Shown: in pieces, positions 33,001 through 43,779 of the stretch
Layout: every line of letters starts with the position of its first letter
Numbering within the stretch: position 1 is the stretch's first letter
Assembly: GCA_000934385.1 (NCBI GenBank)
Contig: KN880444.1
Coordinates: 62,001 to 126,000 of the forward strand
DNA length: 64,000 nt
DNA from: Cylindrobasidium torrendii FP15055 ss-10
Taxonomy: Eukaryota > Basidiomycota > Agaricomycetes > Agaricales > Physalacriaceae
Direction of reading: 5' to 3'
Made by a program: the position numbers and the translations under genes
Notes under the pieces: model-generated
The model's input: only the letters and a program-made list of their open reading frames with translations
What the model was told of the DNA's origin: nothing
The model's database searches: none

Positions 33001-35071
33001 GGAGAAGAATATCATCGTCGTGTTGCGTTAAAGCGCAGCATGAATGGGAGTGTCACCTCGTCTGCACGGTCCACCCCTGTGAGGGATATATTAGGGAGCT
33101 CGCTGGATAGCCGTTCCGTCTCTCACCGGAGACGCAAACCAAGAAAGAGCGAGCCATTCAGGACTGATGCAGAGCTGGCTCGGCGGTTCGAAGAGGTTTG
33201 TCTTTCACTGTTCATGAGGAGCAAGAAACTGATATCCTATAGAATCACAGCGCTAACATTGCCCGGTGGAAGAAAGGGTCGTTCTTGGATCAACTGAAGC
33301 ACATACACCACATGCACGGCGCTATGCTCCCGCCAGCGTCTTCCGCGTCTTCTCACAAGTTGTCAAATCCACAAAATGCTGCCCGCTCATTGTTTTCCGC
33401 TCCGTCCACTACACCGACGTCTAGTAGCGCGACCAAAGAGCTTCCGTGGGATGTCTGGCTATCTCTCAACGACGACCGGGAGTCGACCGCCATTTGGTTG
33501 GAGGAAAAGTTTACTTCACCAGAGATGGGGAAACCTCAGTGGCAGTCGTTCGAATCGGATGACCGTGGGGTTCTGGTTGTGGCCGCTCCTGGCAGTAAGA
33601 CTCCGGGTCCCGGATTGGTGATATTCGAGTTGACGCCGCCTCGGGACGGCGACGACATCGAGAACAAATACTTGGCGGTGGATGACCTGGCACGGTTGAA
33701 GGCCTTATTGAAGTTTCTACGTGAAGACTCTTTGAGGGCGAAGGGTGGCGGACATTTCGTGCCCGCGGTCGTTCTGGTATCTTGGCACCATGACGTTGAG
33801 CATCAAGTGGAAATAGAGAAAATGGTAAGCCTTGATTGTTTGCTGTAGGTATGCTAGTGTTGACCTCTCCTGCAGCTCAAGGGAGAGCTCGAGACCTCCA
33901 CTTCCACGGCAACGTCTTCAGGTCCATGCATCACGAGTCATAGCATCTTCAGACCATCACTGGCGGCAACTACACTTGATAGTGATTTTTGCCGATGTGT
34001 GGCCTCACTAGATATTGACTGGGAAGGCCGTAGAGGTCGATGGATGGAACTCAAATTTCTTTGGAAGTCGTTCGATGCCGTCCTTGACCCATTTGTGGAT
34101 GAATGGTTGTCGGCATGTTCCTCGTCAAATCGGAAAGGCAAGCGCAAGGCAGAGGAGTGTGCGTACTTGCCCTCAGAATTTAGTGCTTTCATACTGACTC
34201 TATATGTAGTCGACTACAGCCTATATGCCTTATTACTCAAGACACTGGTCGACATCGTGCAAACGGAGGAGGACCGGCTGTCTGATATGGTTCTGACTGA
34301 TCAGTCAACGGCGCATCTTCATAGCTTCAATCTTTCCTTGTACGAGGATATCGACGACGACGACTCACTTTATGATGTTGCCCTTGCCTGGCTACACGAT
34401 GTCACTCAGGTTGGGGGTGATGACGAGAGTTATCAAAATGTCGCGATGCACCAGACAATGGGCCAAGGTCCGTTCTTATATTTCATAGTAGAGTATTATG
34501 CGCTTACCAATCTCTTGCAGCATTCCCGGCTGTTCCATTCTCTGAATACATTCGCCGGCTTCCTCTCAACCGTATTCAGTCTCGCGTTCAATCGTCTACA
34601 AACGCAAACGGCGGGTCTCTGTCCAATAGCTCATCGTCTTCATCAAGCGCATCAGGAATCTGGGTTCCCCACCACGTTATTGACCAGTCCAAGCACATCT
34701 TTGAGGATGTTGTTCAGCGGTCGCGCGCTAGCCTAGTCCACGCGCTGACAATGCGAAGACGCCGCCGCGCTAGCATTGACGACGATTCCGTGTCTAGAAA
34801 GCGACGACGTCTAACTGGACGATCAGCGTCGCCCGACAGCAGCACCGTGGCGAGTCGCAGCGAGCTTGGATCGTACGTTTCTGGGCCAGCGTCGCCTACG
34901 CGGTCTGACACACCCATGATGAATGGAGTCATGGACGATGATAGTATGCATGGGTCTATCTCGCGCTCGACTTCGCCGGACAAGACGCGTGAGGAGGGGC
35001 ATGTGACGGTGTCGATGCTACGGGAGTTAACAAAGAATATGCGAGCAAAGCTCAAGCAGATTGAATCGTAA
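30092..35071 (+). CDS. SAC3: SAC3/GANP-domain mRNA export factor
   Basis: Sac3 is the scaffold of the TREX-2 complex that links transcription to mRNA export at the nuclear pore. The start at 30092 gives an RGG-type N-terminus (RGRGGRGFGGTARGRG), then an acidic part. The SAC3/GANP core follows splicing at about 30488-30598 and 30872-30920: KDAITVVGTCEQMCPLLQSV, RRAVKYYERA, VRPPHVLK|KTLDYL, DFTLQHIDDHRAIRANYRCL, HIITVYRYMHE. Downstream are FG/NPF-type repeats (NPFGLSS, NPFSQPSNPF, SPFGDASPF), as in nucleoporin-binding tails. A long disordered Ser/Pro region and a C-terminal helical part follow, the latter spliced at FEE|NHSANIARW, EKM|LKGEL and MGQ|AFPAVPF, ending KLKQIES at 35071. About 1,500 residues. 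An 18-nt piece (VNNASE) may be an extra small exon near 30538. One gene, not several, because all joints keep frame. Confidence 0.88.
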
Positions 35072-35865
35072 TATGCCTTCTGTATTTATGTGCTTAGCTA
35101 CCTCATGGGTTGGATTTGGTGTATCTTTGTCTATCCATCTGTTATCATAATATTCAAACAAATCTGCATTATTTGCTGTGAGAACTCAGGCATAGTTCAC
35201 CATCTTGAGTTTTTTCTCTTGTATCCTTGTCTTGTTTGGTACATGGTTGAAGGCTGCATCAGTTGCAATCTCAACATAGTCCAGAGTGTGATGCCATCGG
35301 GGGCATGAGAGTCATCAAGCATGAAGATAGATCGCGATGGGGAAATCCTGCATCCCCCCGTGATATGGGTGCACATAAAATTCATCTAGGATGGGTCTTC
35401 CAAGTGTGTGACTTATTCCTGTATTTTTAGGGCAGTGTAACTCTCCAGGTTTTATCATTTGGTATGGAGCATTTCCAGGTTTGGCTCAAAACTCTTGCCT
35501 TCTTGCTGGCACTTCAACTTTGGAAGGTAATATCATTTCTATGTGCTATCATGGTGGGAAGCTACCCAGAACTTGGTGACTTCATGGTAGGTATTGTGCA
35601 GGATATTGATGATCTTCTGTGCTCTCTACACTATCAGGGTAAGCTAATTTTCGATGTGTTTTTCTTTGGCTGTCATGTATTCCTTCATTTTGAGTTTTGA
35701 GCATTTATTGAGCCAGTATCATTGTGGGCATTAGAACCCGCAAAGTTATCAAAGACAATGTTTGTCCTCTGTTTGGGTCTTTCTGATCGTCGTGCTCTTG
35801 CCGGCTTGTTTCACCGCCTCCTCACCATTTGCATCGTTGCCGTTGCCACTCCTTCTTTCTTCGCC
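35072..35865. other. AT-rich gene-free block upstream of the chromodomain gene
   Basis: About 800 bp with lower G+C than the flanks: by hand count, 43 of 120 bases are G or C in 35101-35220. Short frames (for example 35464-35700) are hydrophobic by composition only. I found no terminal repeats or transposase motif. Confidence 0.5.
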
Positions 35866-37451
35866 ATGACCGCTACCCGCCGGGCACGTCAATCCGCCTC
35901 CACCTCCGCCTCCGCCTCCGTGCCCTACCCCTCATCGTCACTACGCGCTTCTGCCCGTACAACAAAGAAAGCAAGTGCTGCCTCAAAGCCGTTCCGCCCA
36001 GCACTCGGTGACTCGGCTGCCCGCATCAACGACGCGCCGAAATGGTCCTTGACCATGGAGGAAGCGGAAAACGCGCCTGCCGCCGAGCCATTCTTCATAC
36101 GGGACCAAAAACTCGTACCAACGAAGGCGTGGAACGTATTTTTCTGGTGGTGCTCGGAACGACATCAGGTAGAGTTGAAAAAACGAGCAGGGATGCCCGC
36201 CCCGTGAGTGCATACTCGATATCCTCCGAATAGTCAGCTCACCCGTTGGTTGCTAGCTGGACGGACGACCAGAACTTACAGGGAACATTTGCTTGCAATA
36301 CATTCCGTGTGCTTGACAAACAGTGCCAATATATCATCACGAATGTCATCGAAAAAGGCTCCCAGGAACCCCGCGAAGTTTTATTTCGAATACTGCTCTA
36401 CAACTCGTTCACCAATATAGAGACCTGGGAGGCGTTCGAGAAAGCGTTCGGCACCCCCACCTGGGCGGCATACGACCGCGGAGCCTACGAGGCGGTCCTC
36501 CAGGCTCGCGACAGAGAAGGACACGCGGTGTTCACCGGTGCGTTCCAGAAACAGAACGGCGGAATGACGCCTGCGTGGCTACACCACTTCAACGTTCTCG
36601 AAAACATGATGGCAAGCGACACCCTCCTCCGCCGTCTGAGGCCAGGTCCGGATTCCCCTCCGCCCACAATGAAGCACATTTACGAGTGGTTGCTCACATA
36701 TAGTGGCTTCGGACCATTTGGATCGTACCAACTCTGCCTTAACTTGTCGTACTCCGAGCTTTTGCGATACTCCCCCTTGGGTTTCGTCGTCCCAGGACCT
36801 GGAGCCCAATCTGGCCTCCATAAACTATTCGGTCCCGACAAATACAAGGCCGTTAAGAAAGCCCTCGGTTACGCAAAGCAGTCAGCAGACGACCTAGGCT
36901 TCGACACCGAAGTCCTTCGGTACATAGCAGACATTCAAGAATCGGAGTTTGCACGCATAGGTCTTGCCCCGCCGGTGCTTTCATCCCAACATCGTCTGAT
37001 GGGACTCGCCGATATCGAGCACGCCGTTTGCGAGGTCGACAAACATTTGCGACGCAGCCACCCCGAGATTCGACACGGCAAGGCCAACGTCAAAGATCGT
37101 CATTTTCGGACAGGTACTCTCGAAGAAAACCCTTTTGTACTTCCCAAGGTGTGGAACAGGAAGGAGTGGCAATGGGATGGCAGAGTTGTGACGGAGGCGC
37201 CGGACGATGACACGGGCGATGAGCCAAAGTGGAAAATAGAGGCTATCGTTGGGCACGATTTCATGAAGCGCAACCGCAGGTCTAAGCAGTACAAGTCTAC
37301 GGATGACAGGAAGGGCGACCTTTGGTTCAAGGTCAAGTGGGATGGGTACCCGGAGGACCACGATCCCTGGCAGCCTGAGGACAGGATGATGACCGATATG
37401 CCAGAGCAGGTCAAGCAATATATGATATCGGCGAACATCAATTTTTGTTAG
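35866..37451 (+). CDS. aGPT-PPlase / 5-hmdU DNA kinase helical-family protein fused to a chromodomain
   Basis: Two exons, 35866-36203 and 36257-37451 (53-nt intron, GTGAGT donor, TGCTAG acceptor), 510 residues. Residues about 85-340 match the all-helical family that in phages works in thymine hypermodification: FFWWCSERHQVELKKRAG, PWTDDQNLQGTFACNTFRVL, VLFRILLYNSFTNIETWEAF, NGGMTPAWLHHFNVLENMM and SYQLCLNLSYSELL. No P-loop (GxxxxGKS) is present, so it is not the kinase half itself. Residues about 437-500 are a chromodomain: WKIEAIVGHDF, DLWFKVKWDGYPEDHDPWQP. The cage aromatics (W, W, Y) appear kept, so it may bind methylated lysine on histone H3. The N-terminus is Ser/Ala/Arg-rich. The start at 35866 is preferred over 35758 (extra hydrophobic 36 residues). 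Role in fungi unknown; a chromatin-targeted enzyme or reader acting on modified thymine is inference. Confidence 0.8.
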
Positions 37452-37913
37452 TTATTATTCCCATTCAAATTTCCGTTGCTTGTTGTTGCTTTCTACCAGC
37501 GTTCATGACTATTCTTTATTTACTTAATGCTACTGGGTGGACTATGTGCAGTAACTTGGGGGTCGATGTTGCGCTAGTTAAAGAGTGGTACGCAAGTTGT
37601 GTCGGGACATTCTTCTTTTATCGACTCTCGCTCGTGGCAACTCCCATTGTCTGAGTCTGGATCCTGACAAAGCCGTGTCGATCAATAGACTGATATAGTC
37701 TGAGTCCTATTGCAGCCCTCGTGGTGTTCAACCAGCATGCATGCATGAATGATCGATCCGCCGACGCAATGTGCCCTTTGGCCTTCACGAAACGTAATGT
37801 CGTCAAGATTCAAGGATACATCGAGGATGGCGTCTCTACGACTGGATAGATTAGGTGCAATAACATATAGATACAAAGGAAGAGTGGAATCCATGACCGG
37901 TGACCGCTCAAGC
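37452..37913. other. Intergenic between convergent genes
   Basis: 3' flanks of the chromodomain gene and the CCDC174-like gene. No feature seen. Confidence 0.5.
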
Positions 37914-39135
37914 TCAAGCCCCACCCATTTCGAGGGCCTCCATCGGATCGCGAGGAATAGGCTGAGATACTGGAGGTGGAGGCGGGGGCGTGGAAGCAGG
38001 TGCTGGCGTTGTAGTAGAGGACGATGGAAGAGCTACCGAACCATTGTCAAGTTTGCGCCGTTTAGCAAGCATGGCTTTCCTCTCCTCATTCATCGCCGCG
38101 CGCCTCGCTTGTACGGAAGATTTCGCCTTCGATTCGCCTAGAAGCGAAGAGCCTTGCATACCTATCGCACTGACGTCCTTGGCACCAGTTTGTGCACGAT
38201 TGGCCCGTGTCTCCGCGCGCATCTCGTCGATAGCGGCGCGTTGCTGCCGTCTTATGGACTCGTCCTGGGAGAAAACCATGTGTCCAGCACCCAGTGGACG
38301 ATTGTCAGCTCTCGGATCCCAGTGTGTGGGTTGGTCGTGTTGACTTTCTTCTTGTTTAGCGCGCTCGAAAGCCGCTATCTTCTCTTCACTTGCGGCATAA
38401 GTAACGGGAGCACGTTTACCACGAACGACGCTATTCGGAGTGTGAGATGTATGCAATGGACGCTAAGCCAAGACTCACCCGTCCTCATCGTCCGCTGCCG
38501 TGCGATATTGATGGGGAGTTCTTGAACGCTTGGTGTAATGTGGACGCCCCGTGTCGTCTTCCCAGTAGATGAATGGGTCGTTTGGGTCGAAGCGAGATTC
38601 GCGAGGGACTTGAGACTCTCTGGAACTCCTCTCACGCCCATCTTCATCCGTCCAGTCCACCACAGGATCCCAACTTAGATCACCTCCATCTTCCTGCGGC
38701 AAGGTTACAATGGCTCTTTCCATTGAGATGAAAACGGACCTCAGAGCTACTGTCGTCATCGGAGTCCGATACCCTGGCACGCATTGCAGAGTCCACATCC
38801 AAAGGTAGGTTTGCAATCTGCTCTTCGGAGAGCCCGCCCGTTCGCCCCTTCATCAACTCCTTGTGTTTGCGGGCCTTTCGTTTGAGATGAGGCTGTATAT
38901 CGTCCCAAGTCTTCTTGTCCACCCTTTCGGTCTCCATATCTCGTTTGTTGCGCTCTGCGACTCCCCGGTTACTCTTGGGGAGCTTGAACGTCTGTGCAAC
39001 CCTTTAGCATTCGCAATGGAAACGTAGTAGAACATATAACGCACGGACCTTCGTGGACTTTGCCACCAACTTCCCATCCTTCTTTGCTTCCTTATGGCTG
39101 GCAATCAGACTGTTTAGCGCGATAATTTCGCTCAT
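37914..39135 (-). CDS. CCDC174-like nuclear protein
   Basis: Human CCDC174 is a nuclear protein tied to the exon-junction complex and splicing. The start at 39135 gives MSEIIALNSLIASHKEAKKD, spliced through KSTK|TFKLPK, SSE|EDGGDLSWDP and DEDG|VVRGKRAPV. Conserved features are WDDIQPHLKRKARKHKELMKG, a DPF-tyrosine block RFDPNDPFIYWEDDTGRPHY, and the DUF4078-type segment GAGHMVFSQDESIRRQQR followed by coiled coil and a nuclear-type basic run AKRRKLD. The end is Pro-rich (STPPPPPP). It is about 350 residues, rich in charge, with no membrane segment. It starts only 98 bp from the divergent WSS1 gene, so a shared promoter is likely. Family call rests on block order; moderate confidence. Confidence 0.75.
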
Positions 39136-39233
39136 GGTGGGCGGTAGAAGAGGTAAACGGTGTTATCGGTCCGAGGCCCGATTCCTATGGGCCAAGGTCC
39201 AAGGATGCATCATTAGCTCACTCACCTTGATCC

Positions 39234-41014
39234 ATGGTTCACCTTCGCATCAATGCTCGCGAATCCAACCCAAATCCACATATAAACTTTATAACTGTGC
39301 TACCGGACGAGGATGATGCAGAAAACGACGCGCGCCAGCTTCTGAGAGCACTGGCCGCTCAAGTTCGTCCAGTCATGAAAGCGCACGGTTTCGTCATAAA
39401 CAGCTTTGAGGAGGTCAGAATCAAACGCCTATTCCAACACTTTACTCATAGGACGTGTGCAGTACGCTCACAACAGTGTCTTCCTGGGTCGGAATTGGAA
39501 CAATGGAGAAACAGTAGGTGTGTTACATGAATACGACCACTATCCACGGCTTACACGGCTTTAGAGTTAGTTCTCCGTCGCCCTGGTGGCTCCTTCATGC
39601 CTACCTATAGTCTTCTGAGTACTTTGTGCCATGAGGTGTGTAGCGACTCAACTCATCGAGGAATAGAATTGACACTGTCAGTTGGCACACATCGCAGTTC
39701 GTGAATGCATTCCGAATGCTCTGAATTTCTCTGACAACCATTAGCATATGAATCACGGGCCAGACTTCCAAGCTCTCTGGAGCCAACTTCGCGTCGAAGT
39801 TCGGCAGTTGCAGAACAAAGGATACTACGGTGACGGTAGGCGTCCATGAGCTACCCACTACTCCAGCTCAACATATCTAAGGCTATTGGTCATCTGGCAC
39901 CCGACTATCCGACTCGAACACCATGCCTGGGGATGGAGAGATGCAGCCTGGCGACCTTCCTGAATACATAGTGCGTCCTCACACAATCACTGGATCATTT
40001 CACAAACTACTGTCAGTGTGGGGGCGCCCAACGCAGAACAAGGCCATCTGTGAAGAGACGCCGCAAACGACGCAACCCGTACGAGACCGCTCCGTCCAAT
40101 AGCACAGGCCGACAATCAGCCAAGAAGCGCAAAGCGGGCGCACGCAACACATCCAAGAACGCGTTCCAAGGCGAGGGTGTAGCGCTAGATGAGGACTCTA
40201 ATTCGAAAAGCGGAAAAGGGTTCGGAAAGCAGGCTGGAAGGTACGTTGTATGCTGCACCAATCTGCCTTTTTCTAATGGCTACCTAGTAAACGCGCCAGG
40301 GAGGAAAGAGCTTTAGCTGCTGAACGGCGTATGAAGGCACTCGGTCAACCACAGCCAGGTGCGTCGGTTATTTCACGCCTAGCGTTATCTAAGCCGTTGC
40401 ATAGGGCCGTCAAATACAGGATCTTCTCAGCCCGACGATGAGGAAGTGGACGACGAGTCTGAGTCTGAGGTCGAAATCGTCGAAGAGACAGATGCGGACC
40501 GGAAGAAAGCCCTTGCACAAGCCAAAGCGCAAGTCGATACGGATGATGTAAAGCCATCTTGGTTTGATTTCCGTGACGATTTTGTGTTCACCAATTCGAA
40601 CGGCGGTGGAGGGGGTGCGGGGACCAGCAACGATGTTATCGACATTTCATCTGACGAGGAGGGTACTCGAATAACTATGAGTGGAAAACCGAAACATAGT
40701 ACGCTTCAGCCCCATCTACGCGCAACGGGTTTGGGAAGTATCGTCAAGGACGAAATTGGCTTTCGAAAGAAAGAGGCCTTGGGCATGCAAACGGGAGCTG
40801 CGCACAAACTGGGAGGAGGCAAGAGCGCGAGTTCTCCCACCCTCTCGACAGCGGTGCGTACAGATAGTTGGGAGTGCGGTGTCTGTACTTTGTGAGTTGT
40901 GCTAGTTCCGAACTGCGAACGGAGCTAATCTTAAGCAGACGAAACAAGCAAAGCGCCATGGCATGTGATGCCTGCGATAATTTGCGGCCAGATATACAGC
41001 ATACCTTGCAGTAG
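39234..41014 (+). CDS. WSS1: Wss1-type DNA-protein crosslink metalloprotease (WLM domain)
   Basis: Wss1/SPRTN proteases cut proteins covalently trapped on DNA, in yeast helped by Cdc48 and SUMO. Splicing yields the WLM core: YAHNSVFLGRNWNNGET, VELVLRRPGGSFMPTYSLLS, then LCHE|LAHIA|HMNHGPDFQALW. The zinc site HELAH plus downstream His is spread over three exons, at the end of one (39640), a 15-nt exon LAHIA (39683-39697) and the next. The first exon starts at 39234. Further on come a basic linker, an acidic region, a SUMO-interacting motif VIDISSDEE, and a C-terminal RanBP2-type zinc finger WECGVCTLRNKQSAMACDACDN. The stop is at 41012-41014 after the last intron (TL|RNKQ, 40891-40938). Domain order (WLM, SIM, zinc finger) is normal for the family, and all zinc ligands are present. 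Confidence 0.87.
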
Positions 41015-41345
41015 TGGTACAGTGGACCAGAGTGACCAAGGTGGGTCACTTGGTCGACACATGATAAATTCCTCCTGGACTATTGTAGATGCATAGATAT
41101 ATACGAACGATCCATTCTGGCACACAGATGTTCTTTCGAAATTCGAGTCCCAACCCCCATGAGCAGATGCGGGGAAAGCTGACAGCGCTGACGCCGGACG
41201 GCGCTGAACGCCGAGCGGATCAAAGCGATAAGCACCGATCAATTTCTCCTCAAATGCCTGCCATGGTTAAAGAGTGCTCCCATTCTCCTCGCCATGAGAC
41301 CCTGCCTCGGCCCCCGGGCAAGCTACCTCTCTACCCATCACGACC
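41015..41345. other. Intergenic, transporter promoter side
   Basis: 331 bp between two plus-strand genes. Nothing notable. Confidence 0.45.
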
Positions 41346-43113
41346 ATGGCCGACCTCAAGGTCTCCTCCGAAACGCCCACAATCAACGACCACGAAAACG
41401 ACATAGAGGGAGAGAAAACACGTCGGGACCTTGACCTGGAACAGGCGTTCGCGGAGGATTACCCTGATGGTGGCCTCAGGGCATGGCTCGTCGTTGGAGG
41501 GACCGTCGCTTCAACATTTTCAACGTACGTCTTCGTCCAGCCTTTTGCGACTTGCCTAACCTGTTTCTCCAAGGTTTGGGTACGTGAACGCTTGGGGCGT
41601 GCGTATTCCTTACCTTCACCACGGATTGGCAATGAACGGTTCCTACATTTCCAGTCGTTCCAGTCCTATTATGAGAAAACGGTCCTCGCTGACTCAGATG
41701 CATCCAAGATGTGAGTACCCTCACCGTACATTAACCTGTTATTCATCTTGCTGTAGTGCATGGATTGGTTCAGTGCAGGTATATAATAAGCTTTCGTCGA
41801 AAAAGTCTAGTCTTCATCTGATGAATTTAGTATGCGCTCATTTTGCTGCCCGGCCTTCTCACGGGGCGCATGTTTGACCTCGGACATTTCAAGTTGCCAA
41901 ATTTTTTCGCAAGCATAATACTCATCCTTGCGACGTTCCTCGTCGCCGAGTGTACAAAATACTGGCATTTCCTCCTTTGCCAAGGCTTTGTTATTGGTGT
42001 GAGTGCCCGGCTCATGATGTCTACATTATGCTCATGCGGTGATATAGCTTTCATGTGGGGTCATTTTTGGGCCTACAATGGGTGTTGTTGGACACTGGTT
42101 CAAACGCAGACGAGCAACCGCTCTTGGTATCACTGCCTGTGGTTCTTCAGTCGGGGGGACCATCTTTCCTATCATTGGATCCAAATTAATACCTCTTGTT
42201 GGGTCGGCATTCCGTCTTGTTTCCGTCTACATGTCAGTGCTCACTACCGCATTAGGTTCCCTTGGACCATGCGAATTATTGGATTCATCCTTATCGTTAC
42301 ATGCGGCTTTTCAAACCTGGCCATGAGCCGACGGCTCCCTCCCAAAAATGTAAAAGGCGGCCTGTTCAATTTCGCGGCATTCAAGAATGCGCAATACAGT
42401 GTCTATGCTGCAGGCTCTTTCGTAGCGTTCTTAGGCTTGTATACAGGTGTGTCCAATCTCACATTGTTTTTCTCGTTGCTCATTATATATCTGTCAGTAC
42501 TCACCTATATCGATGTGAGCGCGACACACTATGGTGTATCGCCCGACATTTCATTCTACCTGCTCTCCATTGCAAACTTCAGCTCTGGCTTTGGTCGAGT
42601 TATCACCGGGTTGGTTGCAGATAGAACAGGAGCGGTGAACTACATTGCGCCCATGACGGTCATTGCAGGCATTCTCACTTATGCATGGCCTTTCGCACAC
42701 TCGTTTGGCGCCATGGTGGTCATCGCAATTCTGTATGGGTAAGTATCGACTAATTTTACGCAATTGACCATTCTCACATGGACTTGCTTTGCAGATTTTC
42801 ATCTGGTGCATACGTCTCGTCATTCCTCCTCCCGTTGTTTGAGATGGGCGAGATTGCGGATATTGGCCGACGGACAGGCATGGTTATGTCGGTAGCAGCT
42901 CTCGGCGCCGTCGCGGGTCCGCCGATATCTGGTGCCATCAACAGCGCTACTGGTGGATACAACGCCGTGGGGTACTACGCAGGTAACTATACGTGCTATA
43001 CCAATGTCATGCGCCGCTGACAATAGCCTGTAGGGAGCATGATCATGCTGGCTGTTGTTCTTATGCTCATTACACGCCAGCTTGCGTTAGGCCGGCTCGT
43101 TGGGAAGTATTGA
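41346..43113 (+). CDS. MFS monocarboxylate-type transporter, tandem copy 1
   Basis: Major facilitator of the fungal monocarboxylate (MCT/MCH) group, 12 predicted membrane helices, plasma membrane or vacuole. The cytosolic N-terminus carries the family block EDYPDGGLRAWLVVGG. Spliced exons give FGYVNAWG, SFQSYYEKT, AWIGSVQ, ALILLPGLLTGRMFDLG, the MFS signature region GHWFKRRRATALGITACGSS, PPKNVKGGLFNF, YIDVSATHYGVSPDISFYL, LVADRTGAVNYIAPMT and GPPISGAINSATGGY. About eight introns are needed. The stop follows LVGKY at 43111-43113. Next to it lies a close paralogue in the same direction. Substrate is unknown; yeast members do not always carry monocarboxylates (Mch5 takes riboflavin). Confidence 0.85.
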
Positions 43114-43779
43114 TTGGGTCCTAGTGGTAGAGAGCTATACACGAATAGAGGCATGCTTACGAATTGTATCCATAGTTATTCTTTATCCTGATGGTTGAGG
43201 CGAAGATGAGTAAGGTATGCAACTGGAGATGCAATCCGAACTCACATGTCGTTCGGAGTCGCGAGCTTATATAGCCCACTCCTGGTTCTTTTTGGGGGAG
43301 GCTTACGAGTCGATATGACGAAGCGCCCGTGTTGTGAGTTGTTCACTGAGCCCCCGGGTAACGACGAAATGGTCAACTGCCGTGCGAAACCGGGCGCGTA
43401 CCTCTGTTCTACTGATCTAATGCTTAGGATGGAATCTAGGTTGTGGTGAAGTAGCCTTGTCTCCCTATGCTTGACACACAGATTCCGCTCATAGAAAGGT
43501 CCTATTGCAATGCTCTTCTTGCATTTCTTGTCAATCATCAGACTCACAGATATGCTGCTCACAATATTCTGTACGACTCTTGCAAAATGTAGGTTGCGAC
43601 AATGCACGGCTTTTGACAGGGACAAATTGCATGGTATTGTTTCGTTGATGACAAATGGACGATATGGGCGCGAGTCGCCGTCGCATCACTGAAATACTGC
43701 TCATTTAAAAAGTGTTCTACGAGCAACTGCCCCCCACCTTCAATTGACCTTCTCGTCGCTCCTTCGGCGGTCACCGGTC
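43114..43779. other. Intergenic between the tandem transporters
   Basis: 666 bp. Short ORFs on both strands lack motifs. No repeat seen by eye. Confidence 0.45.
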
